Shown one piece after another: positions 8,675 to 17,689 of a stretch of 64,000 nt of DNA. Location of the stretch: assembly GCA_024128875.1 (NCBI GenBank), contig JAMYFF010000005.1:124001-188000 (forward strand). Direction: 5' to 3'. The DNA is from Salinilacustrithrix flava. GTDB lineage: Bacteria; Actinomycetota; Acidimicrobiia; Acidimicrobiales; Salinilacustritrichaceae. Both the position numbers and the translations under genes were made by a program. The notes under the pieces are model-generated. The model was not told the DNA's origin. It saw only the letters and a program-made list of their open reading frames with translations, and did not search any database. Every line of letters starts with the position of its first letter. Position 1 is the stretch's first letter.

Positions 8675-9856
8675 ATGGCCGGCAAGCCCCGCTCGCAGCG
8701 AGACCCGTACGGCGTGTCGATCAACGCCCGTCACGAGGTCTGGTTCAGGAAGCCTGACGGCAAGCGAGCCGTCGTCAGATGCAAGACCCGCTCCGAAGCT
8801 GAACGGGTCGCTGGCGACAAGCGCGCCGAGGCTGCAGCGCTCGCTGCGTCGTCGCAGGCCGGAGCCGAGCTCGGACACCAGACGATCCGTGACGTGACCG
8901 AAGCGTGGCTCGACAGCCTCGACGGGCCGGAGGGGACACTGCGGCAGTACCGCTCGGAGGCGGACACGCTGCTAGTCGCGTACCTGGCTCGTATGCCGTG
9001 TTACAAGGCGACGCCGCAGGTGTGGCGGGAGTGGACGGCGAAGGTGACGACCAATCACGGACCGCGACGGCTCGACGCGGCGCAGCGTCTTCTGAACAAC
9101 GTCACGAGCTTCGGGCAGGAGAACGGCTACTGGCCTGCGGACACCGACCCTTGGGGGACGGCCTCGGCGCGGCGGCCAACGCTGAAGCGGGCCCGGAAGC
9201 AAGCTCCAAAGAACGGCGCGTACCGACGCCTCTGCCCACGCCTCGCTGACGTGGAAATGCTCGCAGAGGCGTGCGCAGCCCGAGAGGGCGTCTGGCTTGA
9301 GCGATTCGTGTGGGCACAGGCCGGCACCGGGTGCCGACACGCCGAGCTCCTCGGCGCACGCTGGGATCAAGTAGACCTCGACGCAGAGACGATTTGGATC
9401 CCTCACCAGGCGAACCGCTACCAGCCGTGGCCTGCGCTCGCCCCCGTGAAGGGCGCGAGCGAGATCCCGGACAAGGCCCGCACCGCCCCCCTACTCACCT
9501 GCGCCGTCACTGCGCTACGAGAACAACACGCCGTGACCGGCGACCAGCAGTGGGTGTTCCCGCCAACGAGCGAGCAGCGCCGCTGGGTCGATGCGTCGAG
9601 CAAGGCGACGGAACGAGCACGGGATGGCCTCGGACAGTGGGACCCGCAGACGGGCGCATGGACCGGTCACTGGTTGCGTCACTGGTACGCAGTCACCATG
9701 CTCGATCCACTTGACGCCGGTGGAGAGGCGGCGCCGCTTCCTGACGTATCCGCCTGGCTCGGACACGAGCGCCTCTCCACCACGCAGGACTACTACGTGA
9801 ACACTCGAGAAGACAGCGCCCGAGCGCTGATCGAGCGCCGACGAGCTCGGCAGTAG
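8675..9856 (+). CDS. int: Tyrosine recombinase (integrase)
   Basis: Site-specific recombinase of 393 residues that would integrate and excise the element. The N-terminal part (1-60) is a basic arm-binding-like domain, followed by a core-binding SAM-like domain (about 70-165) and the catalytic domain. Catalytic residues are visible: Arg in TGCRHAELLGARW (R221), the HxxR-like box HWLRHWY, the H of AWLGHERLSTTQ, and the nucleophilic Tyr in TTQDYYVN. All are present, so the enzyme looks active. Its position next to the left repeat, directly after the excisionase, is canonical for actinobacterial integrative elements. Confidence 0.93.
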   Translation: MAGKPRSQRDPYGVSINARHEVWFRKPDGKRAVVRCKTRSEAERVAGDKRAEAAALAASSQAGAELGHQTIRDVTEAWLDSLDGPEGTLRQYRSEADTLLVAYLARMPCYKATPQVWREWTAKVTTNHGPRRLDAAQRLLNNVTSFGQENGYWPADTDPWGTASARRPTLKRARKQAPKNGAYRRLCPRLADVEMLAEACAAREGVWLERFVWAQAGTGCRHAELLGARWDQVDLDAETIWIPHQANRYQPWPALAPVKGASEIPDKARTAPLLTCAVTALREQHAVTGDQQWVFPPTSEQRRWVDASSKATERARDGLGQWDPQTGAWTGHWLRHWYAVTMLDPLDAGGEAAPLPDVSAWLGHERLSTTQDYYVNTREDSARALIERRRARQ

Positions 9857-9866
9857 CTGCCGAGCT
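9844..9866 (+). terminator. Hairpin at the integrase stop codon
   Basis: A perfect 10-bp inverted repeat (AGCTCGGCAG / CTGCCGAGCT) with a 3-nt loop that is the integrase TAG stop itself. No U-tract follows. It probably ends or stabilises the xis-int transcript. Confidence 0.5.
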
Positions 9867-10483
9867 GAGGAGCAGCAATGTTCACACCGTCTATCGCTCA
9901 GCAGGGCGCGAAGGGAGCGTGTGGGTGGATATGCGCGCTTCGCGGATCTGCTGATCTTGCGACTCCGCACAGGCCATGAACTACCGACACCGATGAGAGC
10001 GTGAAGTGATGACGCCTGGCAGGCGGCTGCTCGACGGCGGTCGGGTGCTCGATGCGCAGCCGTGGCGGGCAGGTCGCGTTCCTGGCCAGCGCGGAGCGTG
10101 ATGGGTCGGGACCACCCGAGACGCTGACTGATGGGGCGTTCGGGTCCGTCACCGGGGACTGGCACCTCAGACGGGGTCGCACGGAGCCGGTTGGCGATCG
10201 TGGGAGACGGCGGCGGGCTTCGGGCCTAGGTCGTTCGAGTTCGATGACGACTGCACGGCTGGCGGCCGAGCAATCTAGGCGGCCACCGTCCCGCGATCGA
10301 GGGCTAGGAGGGCTCGGCCGCCGGACACCCGGGGGAAGGGGGTGCCCGGTCGACCGGCCCGATCGCAGCCCATCGCTTCCCGTGCGAGGGGCAAGGATTG
10401 TTCTCCGATGGCGAATGACTCAGCTGGGAGCCTTGGAGTTCGTAGGCAGCGTGATCCGACGTCACCTCTCAGTGCCTCTCCGC
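9867..10483. other. Intergenic spacer, no gene recognised
   Basis: About 620 bp between the integrase and the convergent end of the catabolic operon. Short open frames exist on both strands but their translations are rich in Arg, Pro and Gly with no recognisable domain. No tRNA, strong promoter or repeat is apparent. It may be decayed DNA. Confidence 0.5.
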
Positions 10484-11764
10484 TCAGCGGCGGTTGGCGA
10501 GGTACTTCTTGTAGGTCTCCGCCGACTCGCGCAGCTCGGGGCGGGCGTCGAGCACGGGCTGGATCTTCTCCCACGCCTCTTCCTTCTTGTACGGGATGAA
10601 CTCCCGGGGGAAGTAGCCCTCATGCGGGCGGTAGTCCTTGAGCACCCGGCGGGCGACCGTGGACTTGTGCACCTCGTCGGCGCCGTCGGCCAGGCCCATC
10701 GTGGGGGCGCCGGCGTACATGGCCTGCAGCGGCGTCAGGTCGGTGGTGCCGAGCGAGCCGTGGATGTGCAGGGCGTCGAAGGAGATCTCCCGCAGCACCC
10801 GCGCCATCGTGAACTTCACCGCGGCGATGTCGGTGCGGCACTCGGCGCTGGACGTCTGGTCCATCTTCCAGGCCGTCTCGAGCACGTAGAGCCGCAGCAT
10901 CTTCAGCTTGGCGTAGGACTCGGCGATCTTCTCCTGCACCATCTGGTGCTCGCCGATGATCTTGCCGTGCGACTCACGGGACAGGGCCCGCTCGCACATC
11001 ATGTCGAAGGCCAGCGTGCACTGGGCGATGGTGCGCATCGCGTGGTGGATGCGCCCGCCGCCGAGGCGCCGCTGGGCCAGGACCTTGGCGCCGTCCTCGG
11101 GGCCGAGGAGGTGGTCGTCCGGCACGCGCACGTCGTTGTAGATGATGTGGTTGTGGTTGCGCGGCTGGGGCTGGATCTCCACGCCCGGGGTCTCGCGGGG
11201 CACCACGAACATGCCGTTGGTGCACATCACGAAGAGGATGTCGGCGACCCGGCCCGCGGAGGTGAACCACTTCTCACCGTTGATGACCCACTCGTCCCCG
11301 TCGCGGACCGCTGTGGTCCGGAACAGGTTCGGATCGGAGCCGCCCTGGGGCTCGGTCATCGAGTAGGCGGAGAACATCTCCTGGTTGAGCAGCGGCTCGA
11401 GCCAGCGCTTCTTCTGCTCCTCGGTGCCGTAGGCGGCGAGCATCTCCATGTTGCCCGTGTCAGGCGCAGCCGCCCCGAACATCTGCGGGGCGCCGGAGTA
11501 GCGGCCGATGACCTCGTTCAGGAGGCCGAGCTTCAGCTGCCCGAAGCCAGGACCACCCAGCTCCTCGTCCAGGAAGATCGCCCACAGGCCCTCGTCCTTG
11601 ACCTCCTGCTGGAGCTCTCGGACGTAGGCCTTCACCACCGGGTCCGGCGAGCGGACCGCGTAGGGGAAGACGTAGTCGAGCGGCTCGACCTTCTCCTTGC
11701 AGAAGCTCTCGACCCAGTCGAGCTTCTCCTGGAACTCGAGTTCGGTTCGAAAATCCCATGCCAT
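10484..11764 (-). CDS. Acyl-CoA dehydrogenase (element-borne)
   Basis: FAD enzyme of 426 residues that introduces the alpha-beta double bond of an acyl-CoA. Family signatures are FSAYSMTEPQGGSDPNLF (FAD/substrate loop), VINGEKWFTSAGR, and C-terminal IHGSLGTTDLTPLQAMY and ADGADEVHKSTVARRVL, with the expected catalytic Glu in DEVHK. It is unrelated in sequence detail to the dehydrogenase serving as attachment target. Its ATG overlaps the stop of the upstream crotonase gene by one base (TGATG), so it is the last gene of the six-gene monooxygenase operon. The substrate is unknown. Confidence 0.93.
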   Translation of the reverse strand: MAWDFRTELEFQEKLDWVESFCKEKVEPLDYVFPYAVRSPDPVVKAYVRELQQEVKDEGLWAIFLDEELGGPGFGQLKLGLLNEVIGRYSGAPQMFGAAAPDTGNMEMLAAYGTEEQKKRWLEPLLNQEMFSAYSMTEPQGGSDPNLFRTTAVRDGDEWVINGEKWFTSAGRVADILFVMCTNGMFVVPRETPGVEIQPQPRNHNHIIYNDVRVPDDHLLGPEDGAKVLAQRRLGGGRIHHAMRTIAQCTLAFDMMCERALSRESHGKIIGEHQMVQEKIAESYAKLKMLRLYVLETAWKMDQTSSAECRTDIAAVKFTMARVLREISFDALHIHGSLGTTDLTPLQAMYAGAPTMGLADGADEVHKSTVARRVLKDYRPHEGYFPREFIPYKKEEAWEKIQPVLDARPELRESAETYKKYLANRR

Positions 11765-12636
11765 CAGTCGTTCCCAACTCCGTGCCGAGCCCTTTGGCCG
11801 TAGTCGCCAAAGGGAGCATCTCGCTCGGCAGTTGCCTGCTTCCAACCCGTCTGCTCCGCACGATCGACGAAGTCGAGCCCCTCTTGGGTGTGACGTGCGA
11901 CGCCGTCAAACAGATACCCGAGCATGCGGCTGGACTCCGGCGCGTACTGCTCCCGAGCCACGTCGTTCAGCAGCCACTTCATCATCTGCAGCTGGTTCAG
12001 CGGCAGACGAGCCATACGCTCGGCCAGGTCGCTTGCGCGCTGGAGCAGGTCGTCATCAGAGGTGCACTCCAGGATCATGCCGATGTCCGCGGCACGCCGA
12101 CCGCTGATCTCGTCACCGGTGTACAGAAACCGTCGTGCCTGCTCGAGACCAAGTCGTGCAACCCAGACCCAGGGCGCTTCCGGTACGCCCCACACGCGGG
12201 CGGGCGGGTAACCGAATACCGCCGACTCGCTAGCGATGACGATGTCAGCGTTGAGAACTAAGTCGGTACCACCGGCGACACACCAACCTTGCACCGCTGC
12301 GATCGTCGGCTTGGAGATGTTGTGAAGCTTTGCGAACGTGTTTCCGAATCGGCTGATCATCTGGATGTCGGCCACGCTGTCCCAGACTCGCCCGCGCGTG
12401 CCGTCGCGGGTTGCCTGCCTCTCCGTCGACCAATCGAGCCCAAAGCCAGCGCAGAACGCTCGGCCCTCGGCGCGCAGCAGTACGACTTTCACCTTCTTGT
12501 CCGAGTCGGCCTTGTCGAGAGACTCGTCGAGCTCGTTGCGTAGGTCGGCGGTGATGGTGTTCATTTGCTCCGGCCGGCACAGCACCAGATGCCGAACGCC
12601 ACCTTGATCGGAGATCGTGAGGCTAGGGGGCGGCAT
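11764..12636 (-). CDS. Enoyl-CoA hydratase/isomerase (crotonase) family protein
   Basis: A 290-residue crotonase. The oxyanion-hole segments are GRAFCAGFGLDW and VQGWCVAGGTDLVLNADIV. Between them lies a longer loop than in housekeeping enoyl-CoA hydratases. Members hydrate, isomerise or cleave (retro-Claisen) CoA thioesters or beta-diketones. In a cluster with a Baeyer-Villiger monooxygenase, ring hydrolysis like that of 6-oxocamphor hydrolase is conceivable, but this is inference. ATG 12636 is preferred because upstream residues lack the crotonase pattern; it overlaps the preceding gene's end by 14 bp. Confidence 0.87.
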   Translation of the reverse strand: MPPPSLTISDQGGVRHLVLCRPEQMNTITADLRNELDESLDKADSDKKVKVVLLRAEGRAFCAGFGLDWSTERQATRDGTRGRVWDSVADIQMISRFGNTFAKLHNISKPTIAAVQGWCVAGGTDLVLNADIVIASESAVFGYPPARVWGVPEAPWVWVARLGLEQARRFLYTGDEISGRRAADIGMILECTSDDDLLQRASDLAERMARLPLNQLQMMKWLLNDVAREQYAPESSRMLGYLFDGVARHTQEGLDFVDRAEQTGWKQATAERDAPFGDYGQRARHGVGND

Positions 12637-13438
12637 CGATCGCACTCGTTCCGTGGCGGCCAGCTCCGTTGGCGAACCGCTGAGCACCCCCACGGGTCTC
12701 CCCAGCCCGGATCGGCAGTAGGCCTCGCTCGACCTCATTCTTAAGTGCGTCATCGTTCGACAGCGACCATTGCTCATACGTCGACAAGCGGTCAGAGCGA
12801 AGACACATTTGCGGCAGTGCAGCCAGCTCCTGGGCAAGGGCTACGGCCTCCTTCAAGGCTGAACCGGGTTCGCACAACCGATTGGCAAGACCCCAGGAGA
12901 AGGCTTCCTCGCCGCTGATCGGTCGACCGGTGAGAATCATGTCCAGCGCTCGGCTCTGCCCAATCAGCCTTGGCAGACGAACCGTCCCGCCATCGACGAG
13001 CGGGACACCCCACCGACGGCAGAAGACTCCAAACGAAGCGTCCCGTGCAGCCACCCGCAAGTCGCACCAAAGGGCCAACTCAAGGCCGCCCGCCACTGCG
13101 AAGCCCTCGACGGCGGCGATCACCGGCTTAGACAGCATCATCCTCGTGCATCCCAGAGGACCTGGCTTGGCCATGTCACTCGAGACTCGGTTGCCGTTGC
13201 CCCGGCCGATCGCTTTGAGATCGGCACCGGCACAGAAGGTGCCTCCGTCCCCGGTGAGCACGGCGACCGAGAGGTCCTCGTCCTGATCGAATCGAGAGAA
13301 CGCGCCGTGAAGGGACGTTGCCGTGCCTTGATCGACTGCGTTGCGCCGCTCGGTCCTGCTGACTTCAACGATCGCCACGGGGCCGTCAACGATGACGGTC
13401 ACAGCACCGCTCTGGTCTTCGGTTTCATTCACCTGCAT
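12623..13438 (-). CDS. Enoyl-CoA hydratase family protein
   Basis: Second crotonase of the operon, 271 residues. Motifs are GGTFCAGADLKAIG, VEGFAVAGGLELALWCDLRV and RWGVPLVDGGTVRLPRLIG. The last is typical of EchA-like actinobacterial enzymes in which the classical hydratase glutamates are not obvious, so the exact reaction is open. The start at 13438 has AGAGGG at a good distance; a GTG 54 bp upstream is less likely. It lies between the CoA-transferase and the other crotonase and presumably works on the same CoA intermediates. Confidence 0.88.
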   Translation of the reverse strand: MQVNETEDQSGAVTVIVDGPVAIVEVSRTERRNAVDQGTATSLHGAFSRFDQDEDLSVAVLTGDGGTFCAGADLKAIGRGNGNRVSSDMAKPGPLGCTRMMLSKPVIAAVEGFAVAGGLELALWCDLRVAARDASFGVFCRRWGVPLVDGGTVRLPRLIGQSRALDMILTGRPISGEEAFSWGLANRLCEPGSALKEAVALAQELAALPQMCLRSDRLSTYEQWSLSNDDALKNEVERGLLPIRAGETRGGAQRFANGAGRHGTSAIDAAP

Positions 13439-13504
13439 CGCGTTCCCTCTGTTCGCATACCGCTTGTCTGGCCGGTCTCGGTCATTGACCACCGGTCGTC
13501 GTGC

Positions 13505-14716
13505 TCAGACCCGACGGATGACCCCTTGCGCCTCAAGCGCTGAAAGACGGGATTCATCGAGCCCCAACAAGCCAGAGAGCACGCCGTCCGTGTGCTGACC
13601 CAGCCCTGGTGGGCGCCGAGTTGGCTGCAATGGCCAGCTCGTGGAGGTCATCGGATCTTTGGCCGTGTGAGCGACCCGACCGTCATCCAGTTCGATGGCC
13701 ACCGGATTGCCATTCGCCTTGGCTTGCTCAGATTGAATCACCTCATGGAGCGGGTAAACTGGGTTGGCGATAACGCCGGCGGCTTCGAGTTTGTCGGCCC
13801 ATTCGTCCAAAGGAGCGGTACCAAAGATCGCCTCAAGGTCAGCCGTCAGCTCCCCACGGTGCTCCAAACGGTCCGCATTCGTTTTGTAGCGAGGATCGTC
13901 CAGCCATTCCTGCTGGTCGATCACCTCACACAAACCACGCCAGGAGTTCTCATTGAATGCTCCGACGATCAGGGCGCGTCCATCGCCGCAGGTGAACGCG
14001 TCGTAGGGAGCGATCTGGGCATGCCCTCGGCCCATTCTCGGGATTTCCTCGCCTCTTGTTGCCGCCGCAGGGATGTAGTTCGCCATCATCGAGAACGCGA
14101 CATCAAGCATGCTGATGCTGATGTGCTGCCCCTCGGGATGTTGCTCCCGCTGCAGGAGCGCGGTCACCACGGCGCCGTAGAGGTAGATCCCGGTAGCGAG
14201 GTCGATGATCGGCGGCCCGATTCTGACTGGGGCACCGTTCGGTTCGCCCGTCATACTCATGAGCCCAGACGTACTTTGGATGATGGTGTCATTGGCCGAC
14301 CGTGATGCCCAAGGACCGGTTGGTCCGAACCCGGTAACACCGCAATAGATGACGTCCGGCCGCACCGCCTGGAGGTCTTCGAAGCCAAGGCCAAGGCGCT
14401 CCGCCGCGCCTGGACGCAAGTTCTGCACGACGACGTCCGCATGCGATCCGAGTTCAAGTACTAAATCACGGCCCCGCTGCTCCTTCATGTCGATAGCGAC
14501 ACTCTGCTTATTTCGGTTGACCGAGAAAAAGTAGTCCTTGTCGGGCGTGCCTTCCAACGGTGACCCAAGGTTGCGCACCAGGTCTCCGCCTAGGGGCTTC
14601 TCGACCTTGATGACATCCGCCCCCATATCGGCAAGTAGCATCGTGCCATATGGTCCTGCTACTGCGTGGGTGAGATCGAGAACACGAAGTCCCGAAAGTG
14701 GGCCGTTGGCCTCCAT
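13505..14716 (-). CDS. Family III CoA-transferase (CaiB/BaiF type)
   Basis: A 403-residue enzyme moving CoA between an acyl-CoA donor and a free acid, probably activating the acid released earlier in the pathway. It starts PLSGLRVLDLTHAVAGPYG. It carries LADMGADVIKVEKPLGGD, NLRPGAAERLG, the ANDTIIQSTSGLMSMTGEP region and GPPIIDLATG, all family hallmarks. ATG 14716 is chosen for its GAGGAGG ribosome site and family-typical N-terminus. ATG 14770 overlaps the upstream stop (ATGA) and cannot be excluded; it would add 18 residues. No ATP-dependent acyl-CoA ligase is encoded in the element, so this may be the only activation step. Confidence 0.93.
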   Translation of the reverse strand: MEANGPLSGLRVLDLTHAVAGPYGTMLLADMGADVIKVEKPLGGDLVRNLGSPLEGTPDKDYFFSVNRNKQSVAIDMKEQRGRDLVLELGSHADVVVQNLRPGAAERLGLGFEDLQAVRPDVIYCGVTGFGPTGPWASRSANDTIIQSTSGLMSMTGEPNGAPVRIGPPIIDLATGIYLYGAVVTALLQREQHPEGQHISISMLDVAFSMMANYIPAAATRGEEIPRMGRGHAQIAPYDAFTCGDGRALIVGAFNENSWRGLCEVIDQQEWLDDPRYKTNADRLEHRGELTADLEAIFGTAPLDEWADKLEAAGVIANPVYPLHEVIQSEQAKANGNPVAIELDDGRVAHTAKDPMTSTSWPLQPTRRPPGLGQHTDGVLSGLLGLDESRLSALEAQGVIRRV

Positions 14717-14766
14717 CACGCTTTTCCTCCTCGAATCATCGTGGCCCTTGTCGCCTACCTGCATGG

Positions 14767-15732
14767 TCATTGGATAGCCAGCACCTCCGTCTCAGCCCTC
14801 GCCGTCTGGCGGCGCAGTCCCTCCGTGCCACGAACGATGTAGAGGTTGATGGCATTGAGCGCATCTTGAAGCGCTCTTTCGCCGAGGAGGAGCTCCAGCA
14901 TGTTGAAGAACCCGTGGAGCTGACCCGGATACGTGCGGTGGCTCACCAACGCGCCGGCTTGCGCCAACCGGGCCGCATAGGCCTCGCCCTGCGGGCGCAG
15001 CGGGTCAGCGCCTGCAGTGACGACCACCGCCGGCGGTGCACCCGCCAGCGTCTTCGCTCGCAGGGGGGAGACCTCAGGTCGGTCCGCAGATGCACCACGC
15101 CGGTAGGCCGCCAGGATCAGTTCGAGTTGACTGGCATCCAGTAATGGATCATCGGCATCGGCATCAGGCGTGGGGACGACAGCTTCCACGGCAGGGCAGA
15201 TCAGCACCTGCAGCGCGACGTCCGTGCCGTGTACCGGCCCAGCGCCTGAGGCGACGGCAGTGGCAACACCTGCCCCCAACCCATCTCCCATGATGATCAG
15301 TCCACGATTGGGAGAACTCGCCGTTGGCATCTGGGCGGACATCCAGGCGAGCGCGTCGGCCACGTTCGCCTGAGCCTCTTGGTGCGTCCCCTTGGGGGGT
15401 CGTTTCCAATCGACGACCAGCACGGCGCAACCGCTGCGTTCGGCAATCTTGCGACAGATCGTGTCGTGTTCCCTAGGTCCGCCAGTCACCCAACTCGGTC
15501 CAAGGCCGGGCACATACACGATCGAACCACGTGGCCGAGGGATCGGCACGAGGAGCCGGGCCTGACCATCGGCTTCAGAGAAGACCCTCGGGATTGCGAC
15601 ATCTTCAGCTCGACTCATTCTCGGGGCTGGACCGTTCCGCTCGATGAGCAGCTGTCGATCGGCCAGCCGGTTCGAACCATCGAGATGATCGGCGAGCGAC
15701 GTGATAAGTCGGCGGGAGGATTGATCCAACAT
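14767..15732 (-). CDS. Alpha/beta-hydrolase (HSL-like) lacking the nucleophilic serine
   Basis: A 321-residue protein with the alpha/beta-hydrolase fold of the hormone-sensitive-lipase group. The acid and base are recognisable (AGADPLRPQGEAYA for Asp, QLHGFFNM for His). The nucleophile elbow, normally GDSAGG, reads MGDGLGAG, with Gly in place of Ser, and the HGGG oxyanion motif is replaced by YVPGLGPSW. I checked the codons: GGA GAT GGG TTG GGG. In context it should hydrolyse the lactone made by the monooxygenase, but as written it cannot use a Ser nucleophile. It may be a pseudo-enzyme, a binding protein or one with a different mechanism. ATG 15732 has AGGAG upstream. Confidence 0.78.
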   Translation of the reverse strand: MLDQSSRRLITSLADHLDGSNRLADRQLLIERNGPAPRMSRAEDVAIPRVFSEADGQARLLVPIPRPRGSIVYVPGLGPSWVTGGPREHDTICRKIAERSGCAVLVVDWKRPPKGTHQEAQANVADALAWMSAQMPTASSPNRGLIIMGDGLGAGVATAVASGAGPVHGTDVALQVLICPAVEAVVPTPDADADDPLLDASQLELILAAYRRGASADRPEVSPLRAKTLAGAPPAVVVTAGADPLRPQGEAYAARLAQAGALVSHRTYPGQLHGFFNMLELLLGERALQDALNAINLYIVRGTEGLRRQTARAETEVLAIQ

Positions 15733-15740
15733 CAGAGCTC

Positions 15741-17405
15741 CTACTGGGCCGAGCGGGTCGAGACCGAGGACTGCAGCCTGGAGTCCACAATCGCCTTTGT
15801 CTTCATAAAATGCGGATAACCCTGAGCAGCCTCCTCGTCGGTAGTCTTGCGATACATACCGAAGTGTCCAGGCGCCGAAAGAACCATGTGCGGCTTGCCC
15901 GGGATGTTCGAACCGTTCTGCCAGGAGTCCGAAAGAGTCTTCAGCGAGCGGTCTGCACGCCGGCGGATCCCCTGCACCCACTCCGACTCCAGATCCTCAT
16001 ATGGCTGGATCAGCTCGACGCCCTCTTGACGCATGTAGTCGATGCAGTCAGCGATCCACTCGACGTGGTGCTCGATAGCGACGGGAGCGTTGCCTTGAGC
16101 GCTGGTGGGACCGGTGATCATAAACATATTCGGGAAGCCGCTGGTGAGTAGACCCAAGTAGCCGCTCGGCCCGTCCCGCCATGCCTCTTGTAGCGAGAGA
16201 CCGCCCTCTCCGCGAATGTCAATGTTGAAGAAGGGTCCGGTGAGAGCATCGAAGCCGGTTGCGAAAACGATGACGTCAAGGGCGAAGTGCCCTTCTTCGG
16301 TCTCAATCCCGTCTGGTGTCACTTCGATGATCGGATAGTGCTTGACATCGGCGAGGGTTACGTTTGTTCGAGAGAACGTCTCGTAGTAGTGCGTTCCGAT
16401 GATGGGACGTCGCGCCATGTACGGGTGATCGGCGGGAAGCAGCTTCCATAGCAGGTCTTCATCCTGAACGAGCTCTCGAACCTTTGCCCGGATGAACTCC
16501 GAAACGGTGTCGTTTGCACGACGATCCATCAGGATGTCTTTGTAGGATCCGATGGCAAACTTCTGACCCCCTTCCGCCCAGAGACGCTCGTAGACTTGCC
16601 AGCGCTCGCGGTCATCGACGTCAAGCGCCGATAGGCCATTGTGCTGCCAAGGGAACCCTCCCGCGGACCACTTGGATCGTTCCCAGATTTCGGGGTAGTT
16701 GGCCTTTACCTCTGCAAGGAATGCTTCGTCGACCGTTTCGTGACAGGCCGGGACCACGTACTGAGGTGTCCGCTGAAAGACAACGAGGTGCTCGGCTTCC
16801 TCGGCGATGACAGGTATGGCCTGAACGCCTGTTGAGCCGGTTCCTATGATTCCCACCCGCTTGCCCTTCAGGTCGACACCCTCTGGCCAAGCCGACGTGT
16901 GGAACCACTCGCCGTCGAAGGACCTGAGTCCGGGCAGATCTGGGACATAGCGAGCGATCGTCAAATGACCGATGGCCGTGATGAAGTACCGAGCCCGCAC
17001 GATTTCCCCGTCTCGCGTCTGGATCTCCCAGACGCGGTCCGCAGAGTTGAAGTGTGCTGCATCCACGAACGTGTTGAACGTGATGTCTTTGTTCAGGTCG
17101 TACCGCTCTGCCACGTGCTCCAGATAGCTCAAGATTTCTGGCTGGGTGGGGTACTTTCCGCTCCAGTCCCATTCTTGAAGGAGTTCTTCGTCGAACGAGT
17201 AGCAGTAGACGTACGCGTCGCTGTCGCAGCGCGCCCCTGGGAACCGGTTCCAGTGCCACGTGCCCCCCACACCGCTGGCCGCTTCGAGCACTCGGGTTTT
17301 CAATCCGAGGTCATCCCGCAGTTTGTGCAGCATGTATAGGCCGGCGAAGCCGGCACCAACGACTACCGCATCCACCTCGGCTTCGGTCCCTGCCTCGCTC
17401 GCCAT
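15741..17405 (-). CDS. Flavin-dependent Baeyer-Villiger monooxygenase
   Basis: Uses FAD, NADPH and O2 to insert oxygen next to a ketone carbonyl, giving an ester or lactone. At 554 residues it matches cyclohexanone monooxygenase size. The FAD Rossmann motif GAGFAG (17-22), the Baeyer-Villiger fingerprint FDGEWFHTSAWP (163-174) and the NADPH motif GTGSTG (188-193) are intact. C-terminal ITGPTSAQGNAPVAIEHHVEW is family-typical. The ATG has an ideal ribosome site (CAGGAGGAACC). It is the first gene of the minus-strand operon, divergent from the transporter operon, and probably performs the first committed oxygenation of the imported compound. Confidence 0.94.
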   Translation of the reverse strand: MASEAGTEAEVDAVVVGAGFAGLYMLHKLRDDLGLKTRVLEAASGVGGTWHWNRFPGARCDSDAYVYCYSFDEELLQEWDWSGKYPTQPEILSYLEHVAERYDLNKDITFNTFVDAAHFNSADRVWEIQTRDGEIVRARYFITAIGHLTIARYVPDLPGLRSFDGEWFHTSAWPEGVDLKGKRVGIIGTGSTGVQAIPVIAEEAEHLVVFQRTPQYVVPACHETVDEAFLAEVKANYPEIWERSKWSAGGFPWQHNGLSALDVDDRERWQVYERLWAEGGQKFAIGSYKDILMDRRANDTVSEFIRAKVRELVQDEDLLWKLLPADHPYMARRPIIGTHYYETFSRTNVTLADVKHYPIIEVTPDGIETEEGHFALDVIVFATGFDALTGPFFNIDIRGEGGLSLQEAWRDGPSGYLGLLTSGFPNMFMITGPTSAQGNAPVAIEHHVEWIADCIDYMRQEGVELIQPYEDLESEWVQGIRRRADRSLKTLSDSWQNGSNIPGKPHMVLSAPGHFGMYRKTTDEEAAQGYPHFMKTKAIVDSRLQSSVSTRSAQ

Positions 17406-17689
17406 GGTTCCTCCTGCTCGAATGCTTCGTGAGGCGCACGCAACCTGCTCAGCAGAGAGTTCGCCCGTTCGGCGGTGAGCGCTTGCGCCTTGGTGCGACC
17501 TCCCCCGAGATCGAACCGTTTTGGAAGTACATGTTCGTACCGTGGAAGCGAGTATGAATCCGGAGGGCGGCGGTGTCAACCACTCCCAGCGAGAACTCTC
17601 GCGATGGCTTGACGGGGCAGGGTCCGGACTGGCAGGATCGCTTTCACTCTACGAAGTTGGCGTTCCAGTTATTGGCCCGGGGGGACCGT
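17406..17689. promoter_or_regulatory. Divergent control region between monooxygenase and transporter operons
   Basis: A 284-bp region between two divergent operons, the natural place for the IclR regulator encoded at 21640-22437 to act. A direct repeat TGGAAG flanks GTACATGTTCGTAC (about 17521-17546), a possible operator. No textbook -10/-35 pair is obvious. An upstream GTG at 17573 could lengthen the permease by 39 residues, but the translation there looks non-coding. Confidence 0.4.

Noticed and set aside
9898..10483. Short frames between the integrase and the catabolic operon as genes
   Set aside because: No ribosome sites, no recognisable domains and biased composition; left as spacer.
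10484..11764. The element's own acyl-CoA dehydrogenase as a duplicate of the target gene
   Set aside because: Sequence motifs differ throughout (ADGADEVHK versus DIFEGTEQIQQ); it is a different subfamily and shares no repeat with the target.
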